Shown: positions 38,913 to 48,511 of the stretch, piece by piece | How positions within the stretch are numbered: position 1 is the stretch's first letter | Layout of the letters: each line of letters opens with the position of its first letter | NCBI RefSeq assembly: GCF_000340565.2 | Contig: NZ_CP007203.1 | Location: forward strand, 934,184-998,183 | DNA from: Nodularia spumigena CCY9414 | Lineage (GTDB): Bacteria; Cyanobacteriota; Cyanobacteriia; Cyanobacteriales; Nostocaceae | DNA: 64,000 nucleotides | Direction: 5' to 3' | The notes under the pieces: model-generated | Told to the model about the DNA's origin: nothing | Database searches by the model: none | The model's input: only the letters and a program-made list of their open reading frames with translations | Made by a program: the position numbers and the translations under genes

Positions 38913-41615
38913 ATGAGAATCCTCAAGATCCAGACATTACGTGGCCCAAACTACTGGAGCATTCGTCGCCACAAGCTAATCGTCATGCGCCTCGATTTAG
39001 AAACCCTTGCCGAGATGCCCTCGAATGAAATCCCTGGCTTTTATGAAGGATTAGTAGAGGCGCTACCAAGTCTGGAGGGTCACTATTGCTCGCCGGGCTG
39101 TCGCGGTGGTTTTCTAATGCGGGTCAAAGAAGGCACCATGATGGGTCACATCGTGGAACACGTAGCCTTAGAACTCCAGGAATTAGCTGGAATGCACGTA
39201 GGCTTCGGGCGCACCCGTGAAACTGCCACACCTGGAATTTTCCAGGTAGTGATCGAGTACCTGAATGAGGAAGCGGGACGCTACGCTGGACGAGCAGCTG
39301 TGCGGCTGTGCCAAAGTATCGTTGATAGAGGTCGTTATCCAAAAGCAGAACTCGAACAAGACATCCTAGACCTAAAAGACCTATGGCGTGAATCTTCTTT
39401 AGGGCCTTCCACAGAAGCAATTGTCAAAGAAGCCGAAAAAAGAGGTATCCCCTGGATACAATTGAGCGCCCGCTTTTTGATTCAGATGGGTTACGGCGTG
39501 AATCAGAAGCGGATGCAGGCAACCATGACCAATAAAACCGGCATTTTGGGTGTGGAACTAGCTTGCGACAAAGAAGCTACAAAACGCATTCTCGCCGCAG
39601 CTGGAGCGCCAGTACCCAGAGGTACGGTAATCAACTTTTTAGACGACCTAGAAGAAGCCATTGAATATGTTGGTGGCTATCCCATTGTCATCAAACCATC
39701 AGATGGTAACCACGGACGTGGTATTACCATTGATATTAGAAACTGGGATGAAGCTGAGGCAGCTTACGAAGCAGCTAGACTTGTTTCTCGGTCAATTATT
39801 ATTGAGCGCTATTACGTTGGGCGAGATCATCGGGTATTAGTTGTAGACGGCAAAGTCGTAGCAGTAGCCGAACGCGTACCAGCTCACGTAGTTGGTAATG
39901 GCAGATCCACCATTGGCGACCTGATTTCCGAAACAAACCAAGACCCAAATCGCGGTGAAGGTCATGATAAAATCCTCACCAAAATTGAACTAGATCGCAA
40001 CAGCTACCAACTGTTAGAAAGGCAAGGTTACACTCTCAATAGCATACCACCAAAGGGAGTAATTTGTTACCTGCGTGCAACAGCTAATTTAAGTACAGGT
40101 GGTAGTGCTATAGATCGCACCGATGAAATCCACCCAGAAAATGTTTGGCTGGCACAAAGGATCGTCAAAATTATTGGTTTGGATATCGCCGGACTGGATA
40201 TTGTCACTACAGATATTAGTCGTCCTCTGCGCGAAATGGATGCTGTGGTTGTGGAAGTGAACGCTGCCCCCGGTTTCCGGATGCACGTTGCCCCCAGTCA
40301 AGGAACCCCCCGGAACGTTGCCGGAGCAGTCATGGATATGCTGTTTCCCCACGAACATTCCGCCCTGATTCCGATTTTGAGTGTCACAGGTACTAACGGT
40401 AAAACCACTACTACTCGACTGTTAGCACATATCTACAAGCAGACAGGTAAGGTAATAGGATATACAACAACAGATGGGACTTACATCGGTGAATACTTAG
40501 TTGAATCTGGAGATAATACAGGGCCGCAAAGCGCCCATGTGATTCTGGAAGACCCAACTGTAGAAGTAGCGGTGCTGGAAACGGCTCGTGGTGGTATTCT
40601 CCGCTCTGGGCTAGGGTTTGAAATGGCTAACGTCGGTGTAGTGTTGAACGTAGCAGCCGATCATCTAGGCATAGGCGATATAGATACTATCGATCAGTTA
40701 GCTAACCTGAAGAGTGTCGTCGCAGAAGCCGTATTTCCTGATGGCTACGCAGTCCTGAACGCTGATGATCACCGCGTTGCGGCCATGGCAGAAAGAACCA
40801 AAGCTAATATTGCCTACTTCACAATGAATCCTGATTCGGAATTGGTGCGGAAGCACGTCCAAAATGGAGGAGTAGCCGCAGTTTATGAAAATGGCTATCT
40901 GTCAATTGTCAAAGGTGATTGGACGCACCGCATCGAAAGAGCAGAAAATATTCCCTTGACAATGGGTGGACGTGCGCCGTTTATGATTGCTAATGCTTTA
41001 GCAGCTAGTTTGGCAGCCTTTGTCCAAAACGTCACAATAGAGCAGATTCGTGCTGGCTTGAAGACATTCCGTGCTTCGGTGAGTCAAACGCCAGGACGGA
41101 TGAATTTATTTAATTTAGGGAAATACCACGCTTTAGTAGATTATGCTCACAATCCAGCCAGTTACGAAGCTTTGGGTTCTTTTGTCCGTAATTGGACTAC
41201 AGGAGAGCGCATTGGCGTAGTTGGTGGTCCTGGCGATCGCCGTGATGAAGATTTTGTCACCTTGGGTAAATTATCAGCAGATATTTTTGACTACATTATT
41301 GTCAAAGAAGATGATGATACCAGGGGACGGTCACGGGGATCAGCCGCCAATTTGATTACTCAAGGCATAACCGAAGTTAATCCAAATTGCCGTTATGAGT
41401 CGATTTTGGATGAAACCGCCGCCATTAATAAAGCTTTAGATATGGCTCCCGATAACAGTCTGGTGGTAATTTTACCAGAAAGTGTCAATCGAGCGATCAA
41501 ATTAATCAAGCTGCGCGGTTTAGTGACAGAGGAGGTACAAGAACAAAATACCTCCACGACCATCACAGATAGCCAAAATGGGGTGACATCTTCTGTAATC
41601 AATACTTTACTTTAG
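38913..41615 (+). CDS. cphA: Cyanophycin synthetase
   Basis: 900 residues from ATG at 38913 (MRILKIQTLRGPNYWSIRRH); a longer frame starts 10 codons earlier. It adds Asp to the backbone and Arg to its side chains at the expense of ATP. The N-terminal domain is followed by an ATP-grasp domain (about 215-470, including PIVIKPSDGNHGRGI) and a Mur-ligase-like domain with P-loop GTNGKTTTTR (about 493-502) and the NPASYEALGSF block. Full length for CphA1. The stored nitrogen would draw on carbamoyl phosphate (carB) and arginine (argH), both in this window. Confidence 0.98.
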   Translation: MRILKIQTLRGPNYWSIRRHKLIVMRLDLETLAEMPSNEIPGFYEGLVEALPSLEGHYCSPGCRGGFLMRVKEGTMMGHIVEHVALELQELAGMHVGFGRTRETATPGIFQVVIEYLNEEAGRYAGRAAVRLCQSIVDRGRYPKAELEQDILDLKDLWRESSLGPSTEAIVKEAEKRGIPWIQLSARFLIQMGYGVNQKRMQATMTNKTGILGVELACDKEATKRILAAAGAPVPRGTVINFLDDLEEAIEYVGGYPIVIKPSDGNHGRGITIDIRNWDEAEAAYEAARLVSRSIIIERYYVGRDHRVLVVDGKVVAVAERVPAHVVGNGRSTIGDLISETNQDPNRGEGHDKILTKIELDRNSYQLLERQGYTLNSIPPKGVICYLRATANLSTGGSAIDRTDEIHPENVWLAQRIVKIIGLDIAGLDIVTTDISRPLREMDAVVVEVNAAPGFRMHVAPSQGTPRNVAGAVMDMLFPHEHSALIPILSVTGTNGKTTTTRLLAHIYKQTGKVIGYTTTDGTYIGEYLVESGDNTGPQSAHVILEDPTVEVAVLETARGGILRSGLGFEMANVGVVLNVAADHLGIGDIDTIDQLANLKSVVAEAVFPDGYAVLNADDHRVAAMAERTKANIAYFTMNPDSELVRKHVQNGGVAAVYENGYLSIVKGDWTHRIERAENIPLTMGGRAPFMIANALAASLAAFVQNVTIEQIRAGLKTFRASVSQTPGRMNLFNLGKYHALVDYAHNPASYEALGSFVRNWTTGERIGVVGGPGDRRDEDFVTLGKLSADIFDYIIVKEDDDTRGRSRGSAANLITQGITEVNPNCRYESILDETAAINKALDMAPDNSLVVILPESVNRAIKLIKLRGLVTEEVQEQNTSTTITDSQNGVTSSVINTLL

Positions 41616-41655
41616 TCACACAGTAGAGACGGGGTTATCGCGTCTCTACCATTGG

Positions 41656-41832
41656 CTATTGCTTTTCTTGTTCAGCAGTAGTTTCATCATCATCATCAGA
41701 GTTCAATTCTTCCTTAAAACCCCGTAAGGTTTTACCCAGTGCATTTCCCAATTCAGGAATCTTTTTAGGGCCAAAAATGACAATGGCGACTATGGCAATT
41801 ATCACTACTTCCGGCAATCCCAGTCCAAACAT
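41656..41832 (-). CDS. tatA: Sec-independent protein translocase TatA/E
   Basis: 58 residues beginning MFGLGLPEVVIIAIVAIVIF. One N-terminal transmembrane helix is followed by the FGPKKIPELGNALGKTLRGF amphipathic helix that defines TatA/E, then an acidic tail (SDDDDET). It forms the twin-arginine pore with TatC. It is convergent with cphA. Too short for standard frame lists, but certain from motif and length. Confidence 0.96.
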   Translation of the reverse strand: MFGLGLPEVVIIAIVAIVIFGPKKIPELGNALGKTLRGFKEELNSDDDDETTAEQEKQ

Positions 41833-41873
41833 AATGTCTTGCCTGTTAAGGGTCTATAAAGATTAAATTAGCA

Positions 41874-43265
41874 TTATCTGGTAATTTCCATACTTAACCA
41901 ATCACTTAATTCATGGGCTAGCCATTCCAGTTCCGCTTCAGATTGAATAGCACCAGAATTGACACTAAGCGGGTATTTTTTTACTCCTGCCCAAATCTCT
42001 AACTGCGCCGGCACGGGAGTCTTATGACCTTCAGAGTCTTTAGTAAAATGTCTAGGCAAATAAACAAGTTTCGTAATGTTGCTTCTGGGGGCTGGTCGGG
42101 GACGATGAAATTTAAATCCTAATAACTCATATCTCAAGGAAATTTGCTGCTGATCCAAGCTCAGTCTAATGTTGCCAAATAAACCCAGCAATAAAGTCAT
42201 CAACATAGAAAGGCCAACCCCCCAAAAGGGAAGTGAGAACAAAGCAAAGGGGAGGTTAGCAGGAAAAGGGGCTAAAAGAGCGCCAACTGTCCAAAAGAAG
42301 ATAAAGGAATTCCAGGCGATCGCAAATAACGCTGTAAATAACATCGACGGCTTAAAGCCAACTGGTGGAATCAAAATTTCTAAATAATCCCAATTTTTAG
42401 TGAGTTGAATTTTACTCCCAGCAGGTTTGACAATATTTAAAGCGTATGGAGTGTTCAAGTCTGACTGATTCAAAGCTTTTAAAGCTTCCTCAGCAGAACT
42501 TAGCCGCCGTTCCAAACTTGGTTCAGTCATCCACTGTAACCAGCGAGTTAAACCGGGACTCAGATGAGTTAGTTGCTCAAATTGAATGCGAAAATCTTTT
42601 TGGGGTAAATCGGCGGGATGCTTTCCTGTGATTAAATAAATTAAAGTTGCACCTAAACTATAAAGGTCAGAAGCCAGAACTGTTCGCCCACCAAATTGCT
42701 CTGGAGGCATATAACCATAAGTTCCCACCACAGTCCTTGTCCCCCCTTCAGCCGCAAGGACAGTTTGTACCGAGCCAAAATCCACTAGGTAAACTTGACC
42801 AACACTATTCCCAGAACGCTCACCCAATAAAATATTGCTAGGCTTAAGATCACGGTGAATCACAGCCGGATGTAACCCATGTAGATAAATCAGAATTTCT
42901 AAAACGGCTGTGGCGACTTGTTTAACTTCAGCTTCGGTAAAAGTCCGCCCAGCTTGTAGATATTGCTCTAAGGTTTGCGCGGGGATATAACTTTGTACTA
43001 AAGCAAATCCTTTAATAGTAGGTGAATTTACTTCAAAATAGTCTAAATAGCGAGGAATGGCGGGATGAGACAAAGATTTTAAGGTTTCGGCTTCACGCTC
43101 AAACAGCTTCAGATCATCCCATTCAAAGTCACTGTTAAACGAGAGTAACTTGATGACTACCAATTCCCCAGTTACTTGATCCTTAGCTAATAGCGATCGC
43201 CGCCCTGATTTCTTGCCCAATAGCTGCTGGACTTCGTAGCGGTGGTCTAAGATTTCGCTGACCAT
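41874..43265 (-). CDS. Ser/Thr protein kinase with two C-terminal membrane helices (kinase D)
   Basis: 463 residues from ATG at 43265 (MVSEILDHRYEVQQLLGKKS). Kinase motifs: ELVVIKLLSF, HRDLKPSN, VDFGSVQ and GYMPPEQ. After the kinase domain come two hydrophobic segments (around MLFTALFAIAWNSFIFFW and LPFALFSLPFWGVGLSMLM), then a beta-rich C-terminal domain with FHRPRPAPRSNIT and LEIWAGVKKYPLSVN. Both ends face the cytoplasm if there are two helices. It follows a paralogue (kinase E) on the same strand by 35 bases. Function unknown. Confidence 0.92.
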   Translation of the reverse strand: MVSEILDHRYEVQQLLGKKSGRRSLLAKDQVTGELVVIKLLSFNSDFEWDDLKLFEREAETLKSLSHPAIPRYLDYFEVNSPTIKGFALVQSYIPAQTLEQYLQAGRTFTEAEVKQVATAVLEILIYLHGLHPAVIHRDLKPSNILLGERSGNSVGQVYLVDFGSVQTVLAAEGGTRTVVGTYGYMPPEQFGGRTVLASDLYSLGATLIYLITGKHPADLPQKDFRIQFEQLTHLSPGLTRWLQWMTEPSLERRLSSAEEALKALNQSDLNTPYALNIVKPAGSKIQLTKNWDYLEILIPPVGFKPSMLFTALFAIAWNSFIFFWTVGALLAPFPANLPFALFSLPFWGVGLSMLMTLLLGLFGNIRLSLDQQQISLRYELLGFKFHRPRPAPRSNITKLVYLPRHFTKDSEGHKTPVPAQLEIWAGVKKYPLSVNSGAIQSEAELEWLAHELSDWLSMEITR

Positions 43266-43300
43266 GATGATTGCTGATAACGCTAGATTTAAAACACTAC

Positions 43301-44890
43301 TTATTGGGTTATTTCTAAGCTTAACCAATTACTTAATTCATGGGCTAGCCATTCCAGTTCCGCTTCAGATTGAATACTACCAGAATTGACATTAAGCTGA
43401 TACTTTTGTACTCCCGCCCAAATCTCTAACTGCGCCGGCACAGGAATTATATCACCTTGAGAGTCTTTAGTAAAGTGTCTAGGCAAATAAACAAGTTTCG
43501 TAATATGGCTTCTGGGGGCTGGTTGGGGACGATGAAATTGGAATGGGAATAGCTCATATGCCAAGGAAATTTCCTGGTCATCTAAGCTCAGTCTAATATT
43601 GCCAAATAAATCAAACAATAAATTCCATAACATGAAAAGGCCAGCCCACAGAAAAACAAGTAAGATCACAAGAGGAATTATGTTTTCAGGAAAAGAGACA
43701 AAAAGCAAGGCAATTATAAACAAGAGGATAAAGGAGTTCCAGACAATCACAAAAAAACCTGTGGATAGCATCGATGGCTTAAAGCCAACTGGTGGAATCA
43801 AAATTTCTAAATAATCCCAATTCTTGGTGAGTTGAATTTTACTCCCAGCAGGTTTGACAATATTTAAAGCATAGGGACTGCTCAAGTCTGACTCATTCAA
43901 AGCTTTCAACGCTTCCACAGCAGAACTAAACCGCCGTTCCAAACTTGGTTCAGTCATCGACTGTAACCAACGAGTTAAACGATGACCCCAATTCTTGGTG
44001 AGTTGAATTTTACTCCCAGCAGGTTTGACAATATTTAAAGCATAGGGACTGCTCAAATCTGACTCATTCAAAGCGTTTAAAGCTTCCACAGCAGAACTAA
44101 ACCGCCGTTCCAAACTTGGTTCAGTCATCCACTGTAACCAGCGAGTTAAACCGGGACTCAGATGAGTTAGTTGCTCAAATTGAATGCGAAAATCTTTTTG
44201 AGGTAAATCGGCGGGATGCTTTCCTGTGATTAAATAAATTAAAGTTGCACCTAAACTATAAAGGTCAGAAGCCCGAACTGTTCGCCCACCAAATTGCTCT
44301 GGAGGCATATAACCATAAGTTCCCACTACAGTTCTCGTTCCCCCTTCAGCCGCAAGGACAGTTTGTACTGAACCAAAATCTACTAGGTAAACTTGACCAA
44401 CACTATTCCCAGAACGCTCACCCAATAAAATATTGCTAGGCTTAAGATCACGGTGAATCACAGCCGGATGTAACCCATGTAGATAAATCAGAATTTCTAA
44501 AACGGCTGTGGCGACTTGTTTAACTTCAGCTTCGGTAAAAGTCCGCCCAGCTTGTAGATATTTTTCTAAGGTTTGCGCCGGGATGTAACTCTGTACTAAA
44601 GCAAATCCTTTAATAGTAGGTGAATTTACTTCAAAATAGTCTAAATAGCGAGGAATGGCGGGATGAGACAAAGATTTTAAGGTTTCGGCTTCACGCTCAA
44701 ACAGCTTCAGATCATCCCATTCAAAGTCACTGTTAAACGAAAGTAACTTAACAACTACCAATTCCCCAGTGACTTGATCTTTAGCTAATAGCGATCGCCG
44801 CCCTGATTTTTTGCCCAATAGCTGCTGGACTTCGTAGCGTGAAGCGAAGCTATCGCCTTGAGGCGAATCGCCTAAGATTTCGCTGACCAT
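43301..44890 (-). CDS. Ser/Thr protein kinase with internal 57-codon duplication (kinase E)
   Basis: 529 residues from ATG at 44890; an in-frame ATG at 44953 is a possible alternative. It shares the architecture and much of the sequence of kinase D (HRDLKPSN, DFGSV, two hydrophobic segments, HRPQPAPRSHIT). Two differences stand out. Nine extra codons near residues 7-17 (GDSPQGDSFAS) come from a small palindromic repeat. A 171-bp tandem duplication (43816-44157) repeats the segment TEPSLERRFSSAVEA through SKIQLTKNW. Both changes keep the frame open, so the protein is probably made. Likely a membrane sensor kinase. Confidence 0.9.
   Translation of the reverse strand: MVSEILGDSPQGDSFASRYEVQQLLGKKSGRRSLLAKDQVTGELVVVKLLSFNSDFEWDDLKLFEREAETLKSLSHPAIPRYLDYFEVNSPTIKGFALVQSYIPAQTLEKYLQAGRTFTEAEVKQVATAVLEILIYLHGLHPAVIHRDLKPSNILLGERSGNSVGQVYLVDFGSVQTVLAAEGGTRTVVGTYGYMPPEQFGGRTVRASDLYSLGATLIYLITGKHPADLPQKDFRIQFEQLTHLSPGLTRWLQWMTEPSLERRFSSAVEALNALNESDLSSPYALNIVKPAGSKIQLTKNWGHRLTRWLQSMTEPSLERRFSSAVEALKALNESDLSSPYALNIVKPAGSKIQLTKNWDYLEILIPPVGFKPSMLSTGFFVIVWNSFILLFIIALLFVSFPENIIPLVILLVFLWAGLFMLWNLLFDLFGNIRLSLDDQEISLAYELFPFQFHRPQPAPRSHITKLVYLPRHFTKDSQGDIIPVPAQLEIWAGVQKYQLNVNSGSIQSEAELEWLAHELSNWLSLEITQ
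43816..44157 (-). repeat. 171-bp in-frame tandem duplication within kinase E
   Basis: Two copies, 43816-43986 and 43987-44157, with the shared landmark CCCAATTCTTGGTGAG at 43816 and 43987. The length is divisible by three (57 codons). Copies differ by only a few bases, so the event is recent. Kinase D has one copy. Confidence 0.92.
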
Positions 44891-44984
44891 GATGATTGCT
44901 GATAACGCTGTGTTTAAACGCTTTTTTAGCTGATAGCTTGTCAAATTGGGCAAGCTGATATCTTTAGTATAATTGTGTATTTCT

Positions 44985-45587
44985 ATGCCTTCCCAACTTT
45001 GGCCTTATGTTACCCCTGGTATCCCGGATGAATTGTTTGAGCATTTACCTGGTATTCCCTTCACTCAGCGAGAAGTTCGGCTATTATTGATTTCCCAACT
45101 GCGGCTCAAACCGGATTCAGTATTATGGGATATTGGGGCGGGAACGGGGACAATTCCCGTAGAAGCTGGTCTGTTGTGTCCTAGTGGACAGATTATTGCA
45201 GTGGAACGAGATGAAGATGTAGCCACATTAATTAAGCGCAACTGCGATCGCTTTGAAGTCAAAAATGTGCAAGTAATTGAAGGTAACGCCCCAGAGTGTT
45301 TGCATGATCTCAAAGTAGCCCCTCACCGCGTTTGCATTGAAGGTGGAAAACCCATACAGGATATTTTGTCAACCGTATGGCATTATTTGCCCCCATCAGG
45401 AAGAGTTGTCGCCACAGCTGCTAATCTAGAAGGCTTGTATGCTATTTCTCAAAGCTTCTCCATGCTGCGAGCGAGAAATATTGAAGTCGTCCAATCTGCG
45501 GTTAACCGCTTAGAGACGCGCGGCTTTTCTCAAACCTTTGCAGCTGTTGATCCAATTTTTATCCTGAGTGGTGAGAAACTAGACTAG
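44985..45587 (+). CDS. cbiT: Precorrin-6B C15-methyltransferase (decarboxylating subunit) CbiT
   Basis: 200 residues from ATG at 44985 (MPSQLWPYVTPGIPDELFEH). SAM-binding DIGAGTGTIPVEAG and the following IIAVERDEDVATLI fit CbiT, which methylates and decarboxylates precorrin-6B in corrin ring synthesis. The NAPECL and VCIEGGKPIQDIL segments agree. Other cobalamin genes are not nearby, which is usual in cyanobacteria. It is divergent from kinase E across about 90 bases. Confidence 0.9.
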   Translation: MPSQLWPYVTPGIPDELFEHLPGIPFTQREVRLLLISQLRLKPDSVLWDIGAGTGTIPVEAGLLCPSGQIIAVERDEDVATLIKRNCDRFEVKNVQVIEGNAPECLHDLKVAPHRVCIEGGKPIQDILSTVWHYLPPSGRVVATAANLEGLYAISQSFSMLRARNIEVVQSAVNRLETRGFSQTFAAVDPIFILSGEKLD

Positions 45588-45594
45588 ATTGGGG

Positions 45595-45780
45595 ACTAGG
45601 GACTAGGTAGTAGGAGCGGGTTTATTAATATCCACAGTTGATGTTGAATCATATCTGTAAACACTCCCCTACTAGGGACTGGGGACTAGGGACTAGGGAC
45701 GAAAAGTTTTGTTTTTCCTAGACCAATAGCCAATAACATATTCCCAATCCCCAATCCCCAATACCTCATTCAAAATAATT
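45595..45780. repeat. Short tandem repeats and dispersed repeat between cbiT and cdsA
   Basis: GGGACTAGG-type runs lie at both ends of the spacer. A GCGGGTTTATTAATATCC segment at about 45618 is followed by TTGAATCATATCTGTAAAC, also found at about 46710 beyond cdsA. Confidence 0.65.
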
Positions 45781-45782
45781 AT

Positions 45783-46679
45783 ATGCCTTGGTCTCGAATT
45801 ATTAGTGGAATTATAGCGATCGCCCTTGCTCTGCTGGCAACCCTTTTGGGTGGTTGGTACTTTACTCTCGCCATTGCGGTGGTCGTGTTTTTAGGTCAAG
45901 AAGAATATTTTAATTTGGTACGAGCTAGAGGTATTTTTCCGGCTGCTAAAACCACCATGTTTGTCAGCCAAGCCTTACTGGTGATTTGTAACTTTAATGA
46001 AACTTTGGCTGATGCTGTCATGCCAATAGCTGGGACGTTGATTTGTTTTTATCTCCTATTTCAGCCGAAAATGGCAACTATTGCCGATATTTCCGCTTCG
46101 ATTATGGGACTCTTTTATGTGGGCTACTTATCAAGTTACTGGGTACGATTACGCTCTCTTGGTAGTTTAGCCAACAGCAATCTTCCTTTCGGTGGTTACT
46201 GGCCTACCGATTGGACAAATATTTTCAACTTACAGCAAAAAGGTTTTGCATCTTTACCACAAGGCTTGACTTTGACAGTCCTGACTTTTTTCTGTATTTG
46301 GGCTGCTGACATTGGTGCTTACATTATTGGCAAATTCTTTGGGAAAACCCGTTTATCTGACATCAGTCCCAAAAAAACCGTTGAAGGTGCAGTTTTTGGG
46401 ATTACTGCTAGTATCGCCGTCGCCTTAGCAGGAGCCTATTATCTGCAATTCCCAAAATTCCTCTTCACTGGTGTAGCGTTAGGTTTACTCATTGGTATTG
46501 CCAGTCTTTTAGGTGACCTCACCGAGTCTATGCTCAAGCGTGATGCTGGGGTTAAAGATTCAGGGCAGTTAATACCCGGTCATGGTGGCATCTTAGACCG
46601 CACTGATAGTTATATCTTTACAGCTCCCTTGGTTTACTATTTTGTCACACTGCTATTACCGTTGCTCACAGATATCTGA
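45783..46679 (+). CDS. cdsA: Phosphatidate cytidylyltransferase
   Basis: 298 residues, about eight hydrophobic segments. It makes CDP-diacylglycerol, precursor of phosphatidylglycerol and thus essential for thylakoid membranes. The C-terminal signature GVKDSGQLIPGHGGILDR is perfect, preceded by LGDLTESMLKRD. The start at MPWSRIISGIIAIALALLAT gives a typical N-terminal membrane helix. It stands alone between repeat-filled spacers. Confidence 0.97.
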   Translation: MPWSRIISGIIAIALALLATLLGGWYFTLAIAVVVFLGQEEYFNLVRARGIFPAAKTTMFVSQALLVICNFNETLADAVMPIAGTLICFYLLFQPKMATIADISASIMGLFYVGYLSSYWVRLRSLGSLANSNLPFGGYWPTDWTNIFNLQQKGFASLPQGLTLTVLTFFCIWAADIGAYIIGKFFGKTRLSDISPKKTVEGAVFGITASIAVALAGAYYLQFPKFLFTGVALGLLIGIASLLGDLTESMLKRDAGVKDSGQLIPGHGGILDRTDSYIFTAPLVYYFVTLLLPLLTDI

Positions 46680-46854
46680 AGTTTAGGGACACCGGGACTG
46701 CTTAGTACGAGCGGGTTTATTCATATCCTCATTGATATTGAATCATATCTGTAAACCCGCCTCTACCTACTTCTGTGCGGGCGGGTTTATTCATAATTTG
46801 ACGCGGACTACAGGCTCACTGCTTAAACCCGCCCCTAGCTAATTCTGACTCCCC
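46680..46854. repeat. Dispersed inverted repeat after cdsA
   Basis: GCGGGTTTAT and TAAACCCGC occur repeatedly in opposite orientations (about 46709-46835), able to form stem-loops. Its central part matches the copy upstream of cdsA. Confidence 0.65.
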
Positions 46855-47568
46855 TCAAGGATTCACATTAATTCTTCCTTGGCACACCAGCTTACCAGGG
46901 GTCAAACTGAGTTCTTGAATATCGACATCTGAGCCAAGATCCAGATGATAACTCTGCTCATCCTGGAAAATTGGTACTTCCTTTTGGATGACTTGAATTT
47001 TTTCTAGGTTCAACTCATGACCGCTAATTAAGTCTAAATTTACATACATCTCAAGAGGCGTAGGTTCACTGGTGGGTGATAGAATAGCATTAAGTATTAT
47101 TTGATGATTAGCAAGTATTATTTTTTGCCAAGAAATTTGCTGGGATTTTAAAGAAAATTCTGGTAAGATTTTCCACACTACATCATTTAAGGCACTAAAT
47201 AATAAATTAGATGACAGAGAACTATTGAGATCCTTTTCCTCGACGATCAAATTACCCACCACTGGGACTGTTTCTAATAGTTTTAGTTGTTGTCCTTTGA
47301 GTATTGATCCTATATTCACCTGAATATTTTCGGCAACGAGTTGAATTCGTGTAATATTAAGGCCTTGATATACGGCATGACTGGCAATAATAGATACCCA
47401 AGGAATACGACCAGAGAGAATTTGCCGATCGCTCGCTTTGATCTCAACTTCTAACTGCGATACTTGGCTAACTTGTGACTTCAACCACAGCTTGAGCGCT
47501 GTTGTCAGCACGTTTGTAATGATGCGGATTTTGTGTGAATTGTTTCTTGGGGAATCTTTCTTAGGCAT
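46855..47568 (-). CDS. DUF2993 (LmeA-like) protein
   Basis: 237 residues. The N-terminal helix region (ITNVLTTALKLWLKSQVSQ) is followed by alternating beta strands with LSGRIPWVSIIASHAVYQGL and ISWQKIILANHQIILNAIL, the pattern of DUF2993 proteins, which are abundant in cyanobacteria. The mycobacterial relative LmeA binds phospholipids in the periplasm, but here no clear signal peptide is seen. Role unknown. Confidence 0.8.
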   Translation of the reverse strand: MPKKDSPRNNSHKIRIITNVLTTALKLWLKSQVSQVSQLEVEIKASDRQILSGRIPWVSIIASHAVYQGLNITRIQLVAENIQVNIGSILKGQQLKLLETVPVVGNLIVEEKDLNSSLSSNLLFSALNDVVWKILPEFSLKSQQISWQKIILANHQIILNAILSPTSEPTPLEMYVNLDLISGHELNLEKIQVIQKEVPIFQDEQSYHLDLGSDVDIQELSLTPGKLVCQGRINVNP

Positions 47569-47716
47569 TTCACCACTCTGTTGATGAGTCTTGACTCAAC
47601 CACTAATTGAACTGAAATAAGCTCTCAATCTAACATCTATGACTACTCAGCACAAAACCAAAATATTATTTATGTTTATTATCTAAGAACTTCAAACCAT
47701 ACACACTAATTCCAAA

Positions 47717-48511
47717 ATGGAGGCACGGTTACAAAAAATTCTAGCTCAATGGGGTATTGCCTCACGTCGCGAATCAGAAGAAATGATTCGGCGATCGCGT
47801 GTGCGTATCAATGGCGTATTGGCACATTTAGGTCAAAAAGTTGACCCAGAGAGAGATAAAATATCAGTAGATGGTAAGCCAGTATATGCTCAACAAAGGC
47901 CACCTTTAATATACCTATTGCTACACAAACCAGCAGGGGTAGTTTCCACCTGCTACGACCCACAAGGAAGAAAAACTGTTTTGGATTTACTCCCCCCAGA
48001 ATTACGCAAAGGTTCAGGTTTGCACCCAGTTGGTCGTTTAGATGCAGAATCAACAGGAGCATTAATCTTGACAAATGATGGAGACCTGACATTTGGACTC
48101 ACACATCCGAGTCACAGTATTCCTAAGACATATCAGGTTTTAGTCAAGGGACATCCCAGCGAAGCAGTTCTAGAAATGTGGCGTAAAGGTGTGGTCTTAG
48201 AAGGGAGAAAAACACGTCCGGCTAAAGTGCATTTAATCGAAAGTCTTGCAAAAAATAGTCATTTAGAAATAGTTTTAAAGGAGGGACGAAACCGACAAAT
48301 TCGCCGTGTAGCCCAACAGTTGGGATATCCAGTCATTCAGCTACATCGTACTTCCATCGGTCCAATTCAATTACAAATGCCAAAATTACCCTTTTTAGGT
48401 GAAGGTAATTATCGTTCTCTTAAAAGTGCTGAAATTCGCTTTTTGCAAGAGCATATTAAGCATCTACCAATTAAAGATTCATCAGAGGTCAGGAGCGCAA
48501 CAAAAGCATGA
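47717..48511 (+). CDS. Pseudouridine synthase, RsuA/RluB family
   Basis: 264 residues. An N-terminal S4 RNA-binding domain (RLQKILAQWGIASRRESEEM) is followed by the catalytic domain with LLHKPAGVVSTCYDPQ, GRLDAESTGALILTNDG (catalytic Asp) and the LKEGRNRQIRRVAQQLGYPV motif. It isomerises a uridine in rRNA; whether the target is 23S (RluB-like) or 16S (RsuA-like) cannot be decided. It overlaps the next gene by four bases (ATGA), so the two are translationally coupled. Confidence 0.94.
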   Translation: MEARLQKILAQWGIASRRESEEMIRRSRVRINGVLAHLGQKVDPERDKISVDGKPVYAQQRPPLIYLLLHKPAGVVSTCYDPQGRKTVLDLLPPELRKGSGLHPVGRLDAESTGALILTNDGDLTFGLTHPSHSIPKTYQVLVKGHPSEAVLEMWRKGVVLEGRKTRPAKVHLIESLAKNSHLEIVLKEGRNRQIRRVAQQLGYPVIQLHRTSIGPIQLQMPKLPFLGEGNYRSLKSAEIRFLQEHIKHLPIKDSSEVRSATKA

